Positions 25,962-33,931 of a stretch of 64,000 bases of DNA are shown here, one piece after another. Source of the DNA: Anaerolinea sp. Lineage in GTDB: Bacteria; Chloroflexota; Anaerolineae; Anaerolineales; Anaerolineaceae. The notes beneath the pieces were generated by a model. That model saw only the letters and a list, made by a program, of their open reading frames with translations. It was not told the DNA's origin and did no database searches. Each line of letters opens with the position of its first letter. The stretch's first letter is position 1. Where the stretch lies: assembly GCA_029975055.1 (NCBI GenBank), contig JARKPU010000022.1, positions 62,001-126,000 of the forward strand, written 5' to 3'. Made by a program: the position numbers and the translations under genes.

Positions 25962-26819
25962 ATGCAAGAACTTGCCCCTCATGTGTATATCGAAACCGCT
26001 TATCCCGGGGTGACGCTGGCGGCTGTCAACTGGTCGCACGGGTTGATCCTCATCGATTCCCCCTTCCGCGCCGAAGATACGCGCGCCTGGCGCACCGCCC
26101 TGCTCAACCTCAGCGGCGGGGTGGACCGCCTGTTGATTAACCTCGACGCGCATTTCGACCGTACGCTGGGCGCGCGCGGCATGGATTGCACCGTCGTCGG
26201 CCATGAGAAGACCGCCCTGGCCTTCCGCAACCGCCCGGTCACCTTCAAAGCGCAGGGCACCGAGACGGGCGCGGAATGGGAACTGTGCAACAACCTGGGG
26301 AGCATCCGCTGGGCCCCGCCGGAGATCACCTTTTCGGAGCGCATGCGCATCCATTGGGATAACCGCCCGCTCATCCTCGAGCACCATCCCGGCCCGTCTT
26401 CGGGGGCCATTTGGGCCATCCTGCCCGAAGCGCGCATCGTCATGGTGGGCGATGCCGTCCTGGTGGATCAGCCGCCTTTCCTGGCGGGGGCCGATATCCC
26501 CGCCTGGGTGGCCGGGCTGGAGCTGCTCCTCTCGCCGGAATACCGCGATTACCTGCTCGTCTGCGGGCGCGGCGGGCTGGTGGCGCAGCAGCAGGTGCGC
26601 GCGCAAATTGCCTTCCTGAACAAAGTCCACCAACAGGTGGATGAGCTGGCGAAAGCCGGCGCCAACCCCGAAGACACCGCCGGCCTGGTGGCGGGGCTGC
26701 TTGCGGGGCTGCGCTTCGCGCCTGAACGCAGCGCCCAATATGAGCAGCGCCTGCGCTACGGCCTGCAGCACTACTTCAACCGTCATTACCGCCCATCTCC
26801 AGACGACACCGAGGAATGA
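25962..26819 (+). CDS. Metallo-beta-lactamase-fold protein with degenerate metal site
   Basis: 285 residues, ribosome binding site AGGAAG. The N-terminus (LAPHVYIETAYPGVTLAAVNWSHGLILIDSP) resembles the first strands of the MBL fold. Where active members carry HxHxDH, this protein has NLDAHFDRTLGARG; a histidine pair appears at EHHPGPSSGA and an aspartate at MVGDAV. The full set of metal ligands is therefore not seen. It may be a non-hydrolytic binding protein or a variant hydrolase. Its stop overlaps the asparaginase start, which suggests joint expression. Confidence 0.65.
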   Translation: MQELAPHVYIETAYPGVTLAAVNWSHGLILIDSPFRAEDTRAWRTALLNLSGGVDRLLINLDAHFDRTLGARGMDCTVVGHEKTALAFRNRPVTFKAQGTETGAEWELCNNLGSIRWAPPEITFSERMRIHWDNRPLILEHHPGPSSGAIWAILPEARIVMVGDAVLVDQPPFLAGADIPAWVAGLELLLSPEYRDYLLVCGRGGLVAQQQVRAQIAFLNKVHQQVDELAKAGANPEDTAGLVAGLLAGLRFAPERSAQYEQRLRYGLQHYFNRHYRPSPDDTEE

Positions 26820-27862
26820 TGAAACCCTTTGAACCCCTCGTCGAACTCACCCGCGGGCCGTTGGTAGAGTCGATCCATTTTGGCGCGCTGGCCGTGGTGG
26901 ATGCCAACGGCAACCTGCTGGGCAGCGCCGGCGACCCCGACTTCATCGCCAACCTGCGTTCGTCGGCCAAGCCTTTCCAGGCGCTCTCGCTGGTAGAGGG
27001 CGGCGCGGCCGATGCATTTGGCTTTTCGGACCGCGAACTGGCCATCGTGTGCGCCTCACATTCCGGCACCGATGACCATGTGGCGGTTCTGCGCTCCCTG
27101 CAGGCCCGCCTGGGTGTGGATGAGAGCAACCTCTCCTGCGGGGTGCATTGGCCCATGCACGAGCCGACCGCGCAGGCCATGCGCGCGCGCGGCGAACAGC
27201 CCACCCCCAACCGTCACAACTGCTCAGGCAAGCACACCGGCATGCTCGCCAATGCCCTCCGGCGCGGCTTTTCGATCGAAGATTACCTCAACCCTTCTCA
27301 CCCCGTCCAGCAGGTCATCTTGAACACCTTCGCCGAGATGGTGCGCATGGACCCCGCCGACGTGCCGATCGGCATCGACGGCTGCTCGGCGCCCACCTTT
27401 GCCGCCCCGCTGCGCAACGCCGCCTACGCCTACGCGCTTCTGGCAGACCCTTCCAGCCTGCCGGATGCGCGCCGGTCGGCGCTGCGGCGCATCCGCGCTG
27501 CCATGACGGCCTGCCCCGAGATGGTCGCCGGGCCGGGGCGCTTCGACACGATGGTCATGCAGGCCACCCGTGGCAAGGTCGTCTCGAAGGGCGGGGCCGA
27601 GGGCTACCAGGGCATGGGCGTTGCGCCGGGCGCGCTCGGGCCCGGTTCGCCGGCACTCGGCATCGCGCTCAAAATATCCGATGGCGACCAGGGCGGCCGG
27701 GCGGTCGGCACGGCGGCGCTGGCCGTGCTGGTCCAGCTGGGCGTGCTCGATGAAAGCGAGCGCGCCGCGCTGGGGTGCTTCGACCGCCGCCCCCTGTTCA
27801 ACTGGCGCCGGTTGGAAATCGGCGAAGTGCGCGCCTGTTTCGATATTCACAAGGTGCGGTGA
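26819..27862 (+). CDS. Asparaginase, PF06089 (AnsA/Rhizobium type) family
   Basis: About 347 residues. Two adjacent ATGs at 26816 and 26819 are possible; GAGGA at 26811-26815 fits 26819 better. Conserved-looking blocks of the thermolabile Rhizobium-type asparaginase family are VELTRGPLVESIHFGALAVVD, RSSAKPFQAL, ASHSGTDDHV, NCSGKHTGML and GIDGCSAPTF. These enzymes hydrolyse asparagine to aspartate and ammonia in the cytoplasm. The next gene starts at GTG 27859 inside the stop codon, so the MBL-like, asparaginase and nth genes form one tight run. Confidence 0.85.
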   Translation: MKPFEPLVELTRGPLVESIHFGALAVVDANGNLLGSAGDPDFIANLRSSAKPFQALSLVEGGAADAFGFSDRELAIVCASHSGTDDHVAVLRSLQARLGVDESNLSCGVHWPMHEPTAQAMRARGEQPTPNRHNCSGKHTGMLANALRRGFSIEDYLNPSHPVQQVILNTFAEMVRMDPADVPIGIDGCSAPTFAAPLRNAAYAYALLADPSSLPDARRSALRRIRAAMTACPEMVAGPGRFDTMVMQATRGKVVSKGGAEGYQGMGVAPGALGPGSPALGIALKISDGDQGGRAVGTAALAVLVQLGVLDESERAALGCFDRRPLFNWRRLEIGEVRACFDIHKVR

Positions 27863-28551
27863 ACCCTTCGCCCAGCCCGGAACACATCGCCCGCGCCCAG
27901 GCCGTTTACCACCGCCTGCTGGAGGCCTACGGCCTGCCCGCCGGTTGGCAGCCGCTGCCCCCGCTGGATGAACTCGTCTCGACCATCCTCTCGCAGAACA
28001 CCAACGACCGCAACCGCGATGCGGCCTTCCGCCGCCTGCGCGCGCGCTTCCCTACCTGGGAGCAGGTGCGCGACGCCCCGCCGGATGAGGTGATCGATGC
28101 GGTGCGCCCCGCCGGCCTGGGCAACCAGAAAGGCCCGCGCATTCAAGAAGTGCTGCGGCAGATCAGCGCCGAGCGCGGCTCGCTTGACCTCGGCTTCCTC
28201 AAAGACCTGCCCGATGCGGAGGCGCTCGCCTGGCTGACGCGCTTCAACGGCGTGGGGCCCAAGACGGCCTCCATCGTGCTGGTCTTCTCGTTGGGCAAGC
28301 CGGCCTTCCCGGTCGATACGCACATCTACCGCGTCAGCGGGCGCATCGGCCTGCGGCCCGAAAAGATCAGCGTGGAACAGGCCCACGCCTACCTGGCGGG
28401 GGTCTTCCTCCCCGAGCAATACGGCCCCGGCCACCTCAACCTGATTTACCTCGGCCGCCGCACCTGCCACGCCCGCAAGCCCGATTGCCCCCGCTGCCCG
28501 GTGCGAGATTTGTGCCTGTATTCCGAGAAAACGGCTTCTACGCCTAAATAA
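27859..28551 (+). CDS. nth: Endonuclease III, DNA glycosylase/AP lyase
   Basis: 230 residues from GTG 27859, which overlaps the asparaginase stop; AAGG lies just ahead. The helix-hairpin-helix is FNGVGPKTASIVLVF with the catalytic Lys in GPKTA, and the catalytic Asp is in FPVDTHIYRV. The C-terminal [4Fe-4S] loop is C-x6-C-x2-C-x5-C (CHARKPDCPRCPVRDLC). It removes oxidised pyrimidines and nicks AP sites. All catalytic residues and cluster ligands are present. Confidence 0.92.
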   Translation: MNPSPSPEHIARAQAVYHRLLEAYGLPAGWQPLPPLDELVSTILSQNTNDRNRDAAFRRLRARFPTWEQVRDAPPDEVIDAVRPAGLGNQKGPRIQEVLRQISAERGSLDLGFLKDLPDAEALAWLTRFNGVGPKTASIVLVFSLGKPAFPVDTHIYRVSGRIGLRPEKISVEQAHAYLAGVFLPEQYGPGHLNLIYLGRRTCHARKPDCPRCPVRDLCLYSEKTASTPK

Positions 28552-28569
28552 GAAACGATTGCATGGTTC

Positions 28570-28613
28570 TTTTTCTGTAAATGGGGGGGCAAGCCCCCCA
28601 ATTTACAGAAAAA
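28570..28613. repeat. Hairpin repeat, family A copy 1 (TTTTTCTGTAAAT...GGGGGGC)
   Basis: TTTTTCTGTAAAT at 28570-28582 pairs perfectly with ATTTACAGAAAAA at 28601-28613, and an inner G7C/GC6 block (28583-28599) extends the stem. It lies just after nth and before the 3' end of the convergent UPF0173 gene, so it can also act as a two-way terminator. Related copies are at 40407, 44991 (half), 53224 and 55468. Confidence 0.75.
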
Positions 28614-28631
28614 TGAAAGCACAACCTAAGA

Positions 28632-28675
28632 AACAGAGGTTTTATTGCCCGCATTGGGGCAACAAAACCTCTGTT
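28632..28675. terminator. Second hairpin between convergent nth and UPF0173 genes
   Basis: AACAGAGGTTTT (28632-28643) pairs with AAAACCTCTGTT (28664-28675); after one mismatch, TTGCCC pairs with GGGCAA. It ends 20 nt before the stop of the minus-strand gene and is probably a bidirectional terminator. Confidence 0.6.
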
Positions 28676-28695
28676 CTCGTAAAACCTGCTGAAAA

Positions 28696-29379
28696 CTACA
28701 GGCTCAGGCTCTGCCCCGGCTTGAGCAAATCCACTATCACGCCCGTCTGCGCCTGGACGCGCTGCGCCCAGGCGATCGGATCCTGGGCGATGACGCCGAA
28801 GGTGTTGTAATGGATCGGCACCACGCGCTTCGGGCGCAGCAATTGCACGGCGCGCAGGGCGTCATCGGGCCCCATGGTGAAGTTGTCGCCGATCGGAAGC
28901 ACGGCCAGGTCGAGGCCTTCATCGCCGATCAGCTTCATATCGCCAAACAACCCGGTATCCTGGGCGAGGTAAATCTTGAGTCCGTCGGTGGTGGTGAGCA
29001 GAAAGCCCGCCGAACTGCCGCCGTAGCTGCCATCCGGCAGGCCCGAGCCGTGCAGGGCGAAGGTGAGTTTTAAGTAGCCGAAGGGGTGTTTGAACCCGCC
29101 GCCCAGGTGCTGCGCGTGGGTTTTCAGGCCCTTTTTGGAGAGCCAGGCGGAGATTTCGGCATTGGCGATGATCAACGCCCCCGTGCGGCGCGCGATCGGC
29201 TCCGCATCGCCCACGTGGTCGCCGTGGCCGTGGCTGATAAGGATGTAATCGGCCATAACCTTGTCGGCGGAGATGGTGGCTGCCGGATTGCCGGTGAAAA
29301 ATGGATCGACCAGGATGCGGTACCCCGAGGTTTCAAGGCCGAGGGCCGCGTGCCCATACCAGGTGAATTTCACTGCCAT
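28696..29379 (-). CDS. UPF0173-type metal-dependent hydrolase (MBL fold)
   Basis: 227 residues. Begins MAVKFTWYGHAALGLET, as UPF0173 proteins do. The metal site SHGHGDH is intact at about residues 49-55, with later ligands in FALHGSG, LAQDTGLFGDM and VPIHYNTF. This is a cytoplasmic metallo-beta-lactamase-fold hydrolase family without a firm substrate; ribonuclease Z-like or lactonase activities have been suggested for relatives. TTATAAT lies about 30 nt upstream on this strand (29409-29414), with GGAAGG as ribosome binding site. Confidence 0.88.
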   Translation of the reverse strand: MAVKFTWYGHAALGLETSGYRILVDPFFTGNPAATISADKVMADYILISHGHGDHVGDAEPIARRTGALIIANAEISAWLSKKGLKTHAQHLGGGFKHPFGYLKLTFALHGSGLPDGSYGGSSAGFLLTTTDGLKIYLAQDTGLFGDMKLIGDEGLDLAVLPIGDNFTMGPDDALRAVQLLRPKRVVPIHYNTFGVIAQDPIAWAQRVQAQTGVIVDLLKPGQSLSL

Positions 29380-29506
29380 AGCAACCTTCCTTCAATGGTG
29401 TTGACTCCATTATAACCACGAATCGAGTCTTGCGAGCGGGCCGGATGCTTTCGCCCAGGGTAAACGCATCTGGAGGCTTTTCAATGCAATGGCAAGTCAC
29501 CCACCC

Positions 29507-29538
29507 CAATATCGCCGCCCTTAAGGGCGGCGATATTG
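29507..29538. repeat. 32-bp perfect palindrome downstream of divergent start region
   Basis: CAATATCGCCGCCC at 29507-29520 and GGGCGGCGATATTG at 29525-29538 flank a TTAA centre. It is preceded by AGTCACCCACCCC; a similar AATCACCCACCCC precedes the hairpin at 48839. Function unknown; it may be a relic of a mobile hairpin element. Confidence 0.6.
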
Positions 29539-29594
29539 AAAGGAATGCGGGAATGGAAATGTCATCATCCTCCTTATGCAATCCTCTCCGCAGG

Positions 29595-29613
29595 CGCGCC
29601 CTTCATGGGCGCG
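29595..29613 (-). terminator. Hairpin just downstream of ndh
   Basis: CGCGCCC (29595-29601) and GGGCGCG (29607-29613) form a 7-bp stem with a 5-nt loop, 19 nt past the ndh stop on the minus strand. No T tract follows on that strand. Confidence 0.4.
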
Positions 29614-29631
29614 TTATATAACCTTTCCTTC

Positions 29632-30921
29632 CTACTCCACCGCCTCCGGCGCGGGGCTGTGGCGCCGCCGAGCGCCGACCAGGCGCACCGGCCGGTCATA
29701 CACGATGTAATTCCAGGCCCAATCCATCATCACCACCAGCCGGTTGCGGAAGCCCACCAGCTGGTAGATGTGCACCACCACCCACGCCAGCCAGGCCGGC
29801 AGCCCGCTCAGCTTGAACGGGCCGATCTGCGCCACCGCCTGGCCGCGCCCGATGGTCGCCATCGTGCCGGGGTCGCGGTAGCGGAAAGCCCGCTGCGGCT
29901 CGCCCGCCAGCGCCCGCGCGATGTTGCCCGCCGCGCACAGGCCCTGTTGAATGGCCACCGGCGCCAGCATCGGCAAAGGCCGGCCCGCGGCGTCTTCCAG
30001 GTAAGCCGCATCGCCGATCACATACACCTCGGCGTGGCCGGGCGCCTGCAGGGTGGGCAGCACCTTCACCCTGCCCTGGCTGCCCTTCTCCAGCGGGAGC
30101 GCGCGCGCCACCCCTGCCGCCTGGATGCCCGCCGCCCAGATGAGCGTGCGGGCGGCAATGGCCTCGCCGCTCCTCAAGCGCACGGTCGAGCCGTCGAACG
30201 CGCTCACCGCCGCGCCGAAGCGCACTTCCACGCCCTTCCGGCGCAGCGCCCGCAGGGTGTGGGCTGCCAGGCTTTCGGGCATGGCGGGCAGCAGCCGCTC
30301 GCCCGCCTCCAGCAGCAGCACGCGCGCCCTGGCCGCCTGCGCCTCCGGCGGATATTCGCGCGGAAGCACATGCTGCACCAACTCGGCGACCGCCCCGGCG
30401 CTTTCCACGCCCGTCGGCCCGCCGCCTGCCACCACAAAGGTCAGGGCGGCCTGCGCCTGCCGGGGGTCGCGCTCGTGCAGCGCTTCTTCGTTCAGGCGCA
30501 GGATATGATCGCGGATGCCCTCGGCGTCGGCCACATCCTTCAGCCCGCCGGCAAAGCGCGCCAGCCCGTCCATGCCGAAGTAGTTCGTCGCCCCGCCGGC
30601 GGCAACCACCAGGTAGTCATAGCTCAACGTGCCGCCGGAGGTCTTCAGGCTGCGATTGGCAAGGTCGATTGAATAGACCTCGGCCATGCGGAATTCCAGG
30701 TTGGCCTGCCGCCCCAGGATCGAGCGCACCGGCTGGGCGATCGAATCGGCCGAGAGGCTGGAGGTGGCCACCTGGTAAAGCAGGGGCTGGAAGAGATGGT
30801 AGTTATTCCGGTCGATCAACGTCACCCTGGCCCGGGTGCCCGCCAGGGCGCGCGCCGCGTTCAGGCCGCCAAACCCGGCGCCGATGATCACCACGTGGGG
30901 AAGTTTACCGCTAAGGTTCAT
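29632..30921 (-). CDS. ndh: Type II NADH:quinone oxidoreductase (NDH-2)
   Basis: 429 residues from ATG 30921, chosen because GAGGTG is 4 nt upstream; a longer frame to 30945 lacks one. Two dinucleotide-binding motifs are present: VVIIGAGFGGLNAA (FAD) and FVVAGGGPTGVESAGA (NADH). Other typical NDH-2 parts are NYHLFQPLLYQVATSSLS near the quinone site, LIWAAGIQA, YVIGDAAYLED, PVAIQQG and a C-terminal amphipathic membrane-binding region (PAWLAWVVVHIYQLVGFRNR). It oxidises NADH and reduces quinone without pumping protons. A Rex-type operator overlaps its promoter, which fits NADH/NAD control. Confidence 0.92.
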   Translation of the reverse strand: MNLSGKLPHVVIIGAGFGGLNAARALAGTRARVTLIDRNNYHLFQPLLYQVATSSLSADSIAQPVRSILGRQANLEFRMAEVYSIDLANRSLKTSGGTLSYDYLVVAAGGATNYFGMDGLARFAGGLKDVADAEGIRDHILRLNEEALHERDPRQAQAALTFVVAGGGPTGVESAGAVAELVQHVLPREYPPEAQAARARVLLLEAGERLLPAMPESLAAHTLRALRRKGVEVRFGAAVSAFDGSTVRLRSGEAIAARTLIWAAGIQAAGVARALPLEKGSQGRVKVLPTLQAPGHAEVYVIGDAAYLEDAAGRPLPMLAPVAIQQGLCAAGNIARALAGEPQRAFRYRDPGTMATIGRGQAVAQIGPFKLSGLPAWLAWVVVHIYQLVGFRNRLVVMMDWAWNYIVYDRPVRLVGARRRHSPAPEAVE

Positions 30922-30937
30922 CGAACACCTCGATTCA

Positions 30938-30955
30938 TTGTGCAAAAATTCACAA
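30938..30955 (-). promoter_or_regulatory. Rex operator upstream of ndh
   Basis: On the minus strand the site reads TTGTGAATTTTTGCACAA, one base away from the perfect Rex consensus TTGTGAA-n4-TTCACAA. It lies 17-34 nt before the ndh start codon and directly after the -10 box, the expected place for a repressor. Rex releases DNA when NADH is high, which would raise NDH-2 synthesis. Rex itself is not in this window. Confidence 0.75.
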
Positions 30956-30959
30956 ATAA

Positions 30960-30988
30960 ATCATACCAAATTTATCCAATTAATACAA
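30960..30988 (-). promoter_or_regulatory. ndh promoter
   Basis: Minus-strand -35 TTGTAT (plus-strand 30983-30988) and -10 TATGAT (30960-30965) are 17 nt apart, with TGG before the -10 box (extended -10). Transcription should begin inside or next to the Rex site. Confidence 0.65.
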
Positions 30989-31116
30989 TAGGCAAATCCC
31001 CAAAACCGGGGGGAATTCGGGGCGGTTCTGCAGGCAACCCGGCGCGGGCCCGGCCTTAACCTATGAAGCGCGCGGGGGAAAATCGTGTATGATTAAAAAG
31101 GAAGCACGGAGACGGT

Positions 31117-33807
31117 ATGGACCTGCCAATCGACATCAACCTGATCCTCTATTTCCTCCTGGCGCTGCTGGTCATCGCCGTCGCGGGGCTGCTGGCCCTC
31201 CTGTTTCTCATGACCCGCTGGCGCAAGCACACCGAAGAGGCCCTGCTGCAACTCGGCAGCGAGATCAACAACATCGGTATGCAGATCGAAAACCTGCAGG
31301 CCGTCCAGCAGGAATACAGCTCGCTCCACCGCCAGCCCTATACCGACCTGGCAGCCGAACTGCAGAAGAAGATCGGGCGCGTGCTGGCCGATGCGCAAAC
31401 CCTCGACCAGCACTGGGAAGAGTTGAACGACGCCCACACCCGCGTGCCCGTCTCGCGCTTCCAGGCGCTCATCGATTCCATCCCCACCGCCTACCGCAAC
31501 GCGCGCGCCGCCGCCGCCATGTGGCAGGAGCGCGAGCGCATCCAGCGCCAGCTCGCCGAAGCCCAGGCGCTCTCCAAACGCATCGAAACCCTCCCCGGCG
31601 AGGTCCACGCCCAGGCGCGCCAGCTTGGCGAAGGCATCATCCAGCTCGAAGGCCTGCTCAAGACGCTCCATGAAGCCGGACTGCACGGCAAGCAGGTAGA
31701 AGCCGCCGATGACGCCCTCTTGCGCCTGCAGCAAGGCTGGATGCGCATCCCAACCGATTTCACCGCCACCCGCCCGCCGGATGGGCAGATCAGCGAAGTG
31801 CGCGAGGTCACCAGCTCCGTTTACACCGTGCTCAACGACCTGCAGCCCGTCCTCGATGAATGGCTCCCCCGCGCTCAGACGTGGGATCAGCAGTACAAAC
31901 GCACGGTGGATTCCTACGAGGAAATGCGCAAAACCGCCACCAACTTCCGCTCCGCCCTCGAAACTCCGCCCGTCGGGTTGGTGGTGGACAGCTTCCATGC
32001 CGAGCTCGAGAAGGTGCGCGCCACCGCCAAAGCCCTCAACCGGCGCCTGCAGGAACCCCTGGTGGAAGACCTGCGCTCGCTGGAACGCGACACCGCCCAC
32101 CTGGCCAGGGTGATTCTCGATGCCGCAGGCCGCTACGACCGGGTGGCCCTGCAGGTGGCCGAACTCGACCGCACGCTGCTCGAGCTGGAATCCCAGCTCA
32201 AGGCAGCCGGCGCCCGCCTGGCCGAACCCGAAAAGCTGCAGGTCAGCCCGCTCCAGTGGGATATCTCCCGCCCGGCTCTGGCCGCGCTGGAAGAAAAAGC
32301 CGCCGCGCTGGGCGGCCGCGAGCAGATGCGCACCCCCGAGCAGGTGGCCTCGGCCGCCCGCCAGGCCGCGGCGCTGCTCGAGGAGGTGCGCGCCTTCGAA
32401 AAGGGCACCGAGCAGGTGCTCTCGCTCCACCATGACCTGCTCGCGCTGATGGGCAGCGGAGCCATCACCGGCGGGGCGGCCTTCTCCGCCGAGGTGAAGG
32501 AGCTGGCCAGGTCCGTCCAGGCCTACGACCCCGCCAACTGGCCCAGCCAGGAGAACATCGCCGCGCTGCCCAAGCAGGCCGCCCAGCTGGAAGACCTGCA
32601 GCGCCGCCTTTCTGCGCCCAGGCAAACCGCTGCAGTGAAGGAAAGCCTGCTCGGCGCGCGCCTGGAAGAAGCCGCTCAACTGGTGGAGCTGCACAACGCG
32701 CTGCGCGCCCGCGTGGAGCGCATCGGCAAGCGCCTGGCCGAGCTGCAACAGGCCGAAGAAGACGCCGCCGATGAGCTCGAACGCGCCATTGCCACCGCCG
32801 ATTCGCTCGCCCTGCTCGTCAAAGACAACCCCCTGCTGCGCGAATCCGCCTCGGCCGAGCTGACCCGCACCCAGGCCGAGCTGGCCCGCCTCAAGCAGGA
32901 GTTCGATAACCCCGCCCAGGGTGTGGTGGAGCGCAAGGTCTCGCGCGCCAACGCCCTGCTGGATGGCTTCTCGCGCGCGGCAAGCACCTGGTTGGAAAAG
33001 CTCGCCGCCGATTTGCAGGTTCACACCCGCAAGATCAGCGAAACCCTCGCCGCGCTCGAGCCTGTCGCCGCGCTCGATGACCGCGCCGTGGCCGACGCAC
33101 GCGCGCTGCTCAACCGGGTCGGCGCGGGCCCGCTGGGACGCAAGACGGCCATGAACTACCTGGATGCCGCTGCCGAGCTCAAGCGCTGGAACAACGACTG
33201 GCAGGCCTGCTCATCCGCCGCCCGCGCGCTGGAGGCCCTGGCCGGCCCGGTGCTGGATGCCTACAAGGAAGCCGACCAGGCCCGGAAAGCCGCCAAGGCC
33301 GCCTTCCAGGCCGCCGGCAAGCTCGCCAGCGGGCGGCGCGATTGGCCCCCCACGCGGCAGTCGCTGGCCGACGAGGTGAAAATCTTCCAATCGCAGGAAG
33401 CCCGTCTCGATGGGCTGCGCGCGCGGCGCATCGCCTCGGGGGCGCTGGTACGCGAACTGGGGCAGATCTACCACGAGCTCGACCTGCTGGAAGACCGTGT
33501 CTCCACCGCCACGCGCGCCGCCGAAGCCGAACAGCGCGAGGCCGCCGAGGCCGAGCAGGCCGTCGTCACGCTCCAGCAGCGCTGGCAGGCCGTGGCCCAG
33601 CGTTACCCCGGCCAGGCCGACCTCGACCTGGAGATCAAAGACCTCATCTCGCAGGCCGATCAACGCCTGGCGCTGCTCAAGAACCAGTACCGCCGCGGCG
33701 GAATGGAGTACGACCAGGTCCTCTCGGCCCTGCGCGAGCAGGCGGGCATCCTGCGTTCGGCCCGCTTCACCACCGCCGCCGGCCAGAGCATCACCCTGAG
33801 CGAATAA
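31117..33807 (+). CDS. Single-pass membrane protein with very long coiled coil
   Basis: 896 residues; GGAGACGG precedes the ATG. One N-terminal membrane helix (LILYFLLALLVIAVAGLLALLFLM, about 9-32) is followed by roughly 850 residues of charged, heptad-like Glu/Arg/Leu/Ala sequence without catalytic motifs. The layout is like EzrA or other divisome or envelope scaffolds, but sequence identity cannot be claimed. Not recognised as a named family. A TATGAT at 31088-31093 could be its -10 box. It shares its upstream region with the divergent ndh gene and ends at a strong terminator. Confidence 0.75.
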   Translation: MDLPIDINLILYFLLALLVIAVAGLLALLFLMTRWRKHTEEALLQLGSEINNIGMQIENLQAVQQEYSSLHRQPYTDLAAELQKKIGRVLADAQTLDQHWEELNDAHTRVPVSRFQALIDSIPTAYRNARAAAAMWQERERIQRQLAEAQALSKRIETLPGEVHAQARQLGEGIIQLEGLLKTLHEAGLHGKQVEAADDALLRLQQGWMRIPTDFTATRPPDGQISEVREVTSSVYTVLNDLQPVLDEWLPRAQTWDQQYKRTVDSYEEMRKTATNFRSALETPPVGLVVDSFHAELEKVRATAKALNRRLQEPLVEDLRSLERDTAHLARVILDAAGRYDRVALQVAELDRTLLELESQLKAAGARLAEPEKLQVSPLQWDISRPALAALEEKAAALGGREQMRTPEQVASAARQAAALLEEVRAFEKGTEQVLSLHHDLLALMGSGAITGGAAFSAEVKELARSVQAYDPANWPSQENIAALPKQAAQLEDLQRRLSAPRQTAAVKESLLGARLEEAAQLVELHNALRARVERIGKRLAELQQAEEDAADELERAIATADSLALLVKDNPLLRESASAELTRTQAELARLKQEFDNPAQGVVERKVSRANALLDGFSRAASTWLEKLAADLQVHTRKISETLAALEPVAALDDRAVADARALLNRVGAGPLGRKTAMNYLDAAAELKRWNNDWQACSSAARALEALAGPVLDAYKEADQARKAAKAAFQAAGKLASGRRDWPPTRQSLADEVKIFQSQEARLDGLRARRIASGALVRELGQIYHELDLLEDRVSTATRAAEAEQREAAEAEQAVVTLQQRWQAVAQRYPGQADLDLEIKDLISQADQRLALLKNQYRRGGMEYDQVLSALREQAGILRSARFTTAAGQSITLSE

Positions 33808-33839
33808 TCACTGTCTCCACTTCCTTCTGCGGCATAAAT

Positions 33840-33887
33840 CACAAACGAAGGGGTGGTCATCGTACGCTGACCACCCCTTCGTTTGTG
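33840..33887. terminator. Strong hairpin terminator between convergent coiled-coil and trpB2 genes
   Basis: A perfect 20-bp stem (33840-33859 with 33868-33887, arm CACAAACGAAGGGGTGGTCA) closes an 8-nt loop and is followed by TCTTTTC on the plus strand. It can serve both converging genes. Confidence 0.8.
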
Positions 33888-33893
33888 TCTTTT

Positions 33894-33929
33894 CCCCTCT
33901 CCCGGCGGGAGAGGGGCAGGGGTGAGGGC
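33894..33929. repeat. CCCTCTCCC/GGGAGAGGG hairpin repeat
   Basis: CCCCTCTCCCG (33894-33904) and CGGGAGAGGGG (33906-33916) form an 11-bp stem around one base, followed by CAGGGGTGAGGG. This resembles a widespread bacterial intergenic repeat type; the hairpin at 24077-24120 has the same edges. Confidence 0.55.
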
Positions 33930-33931
33930 TT

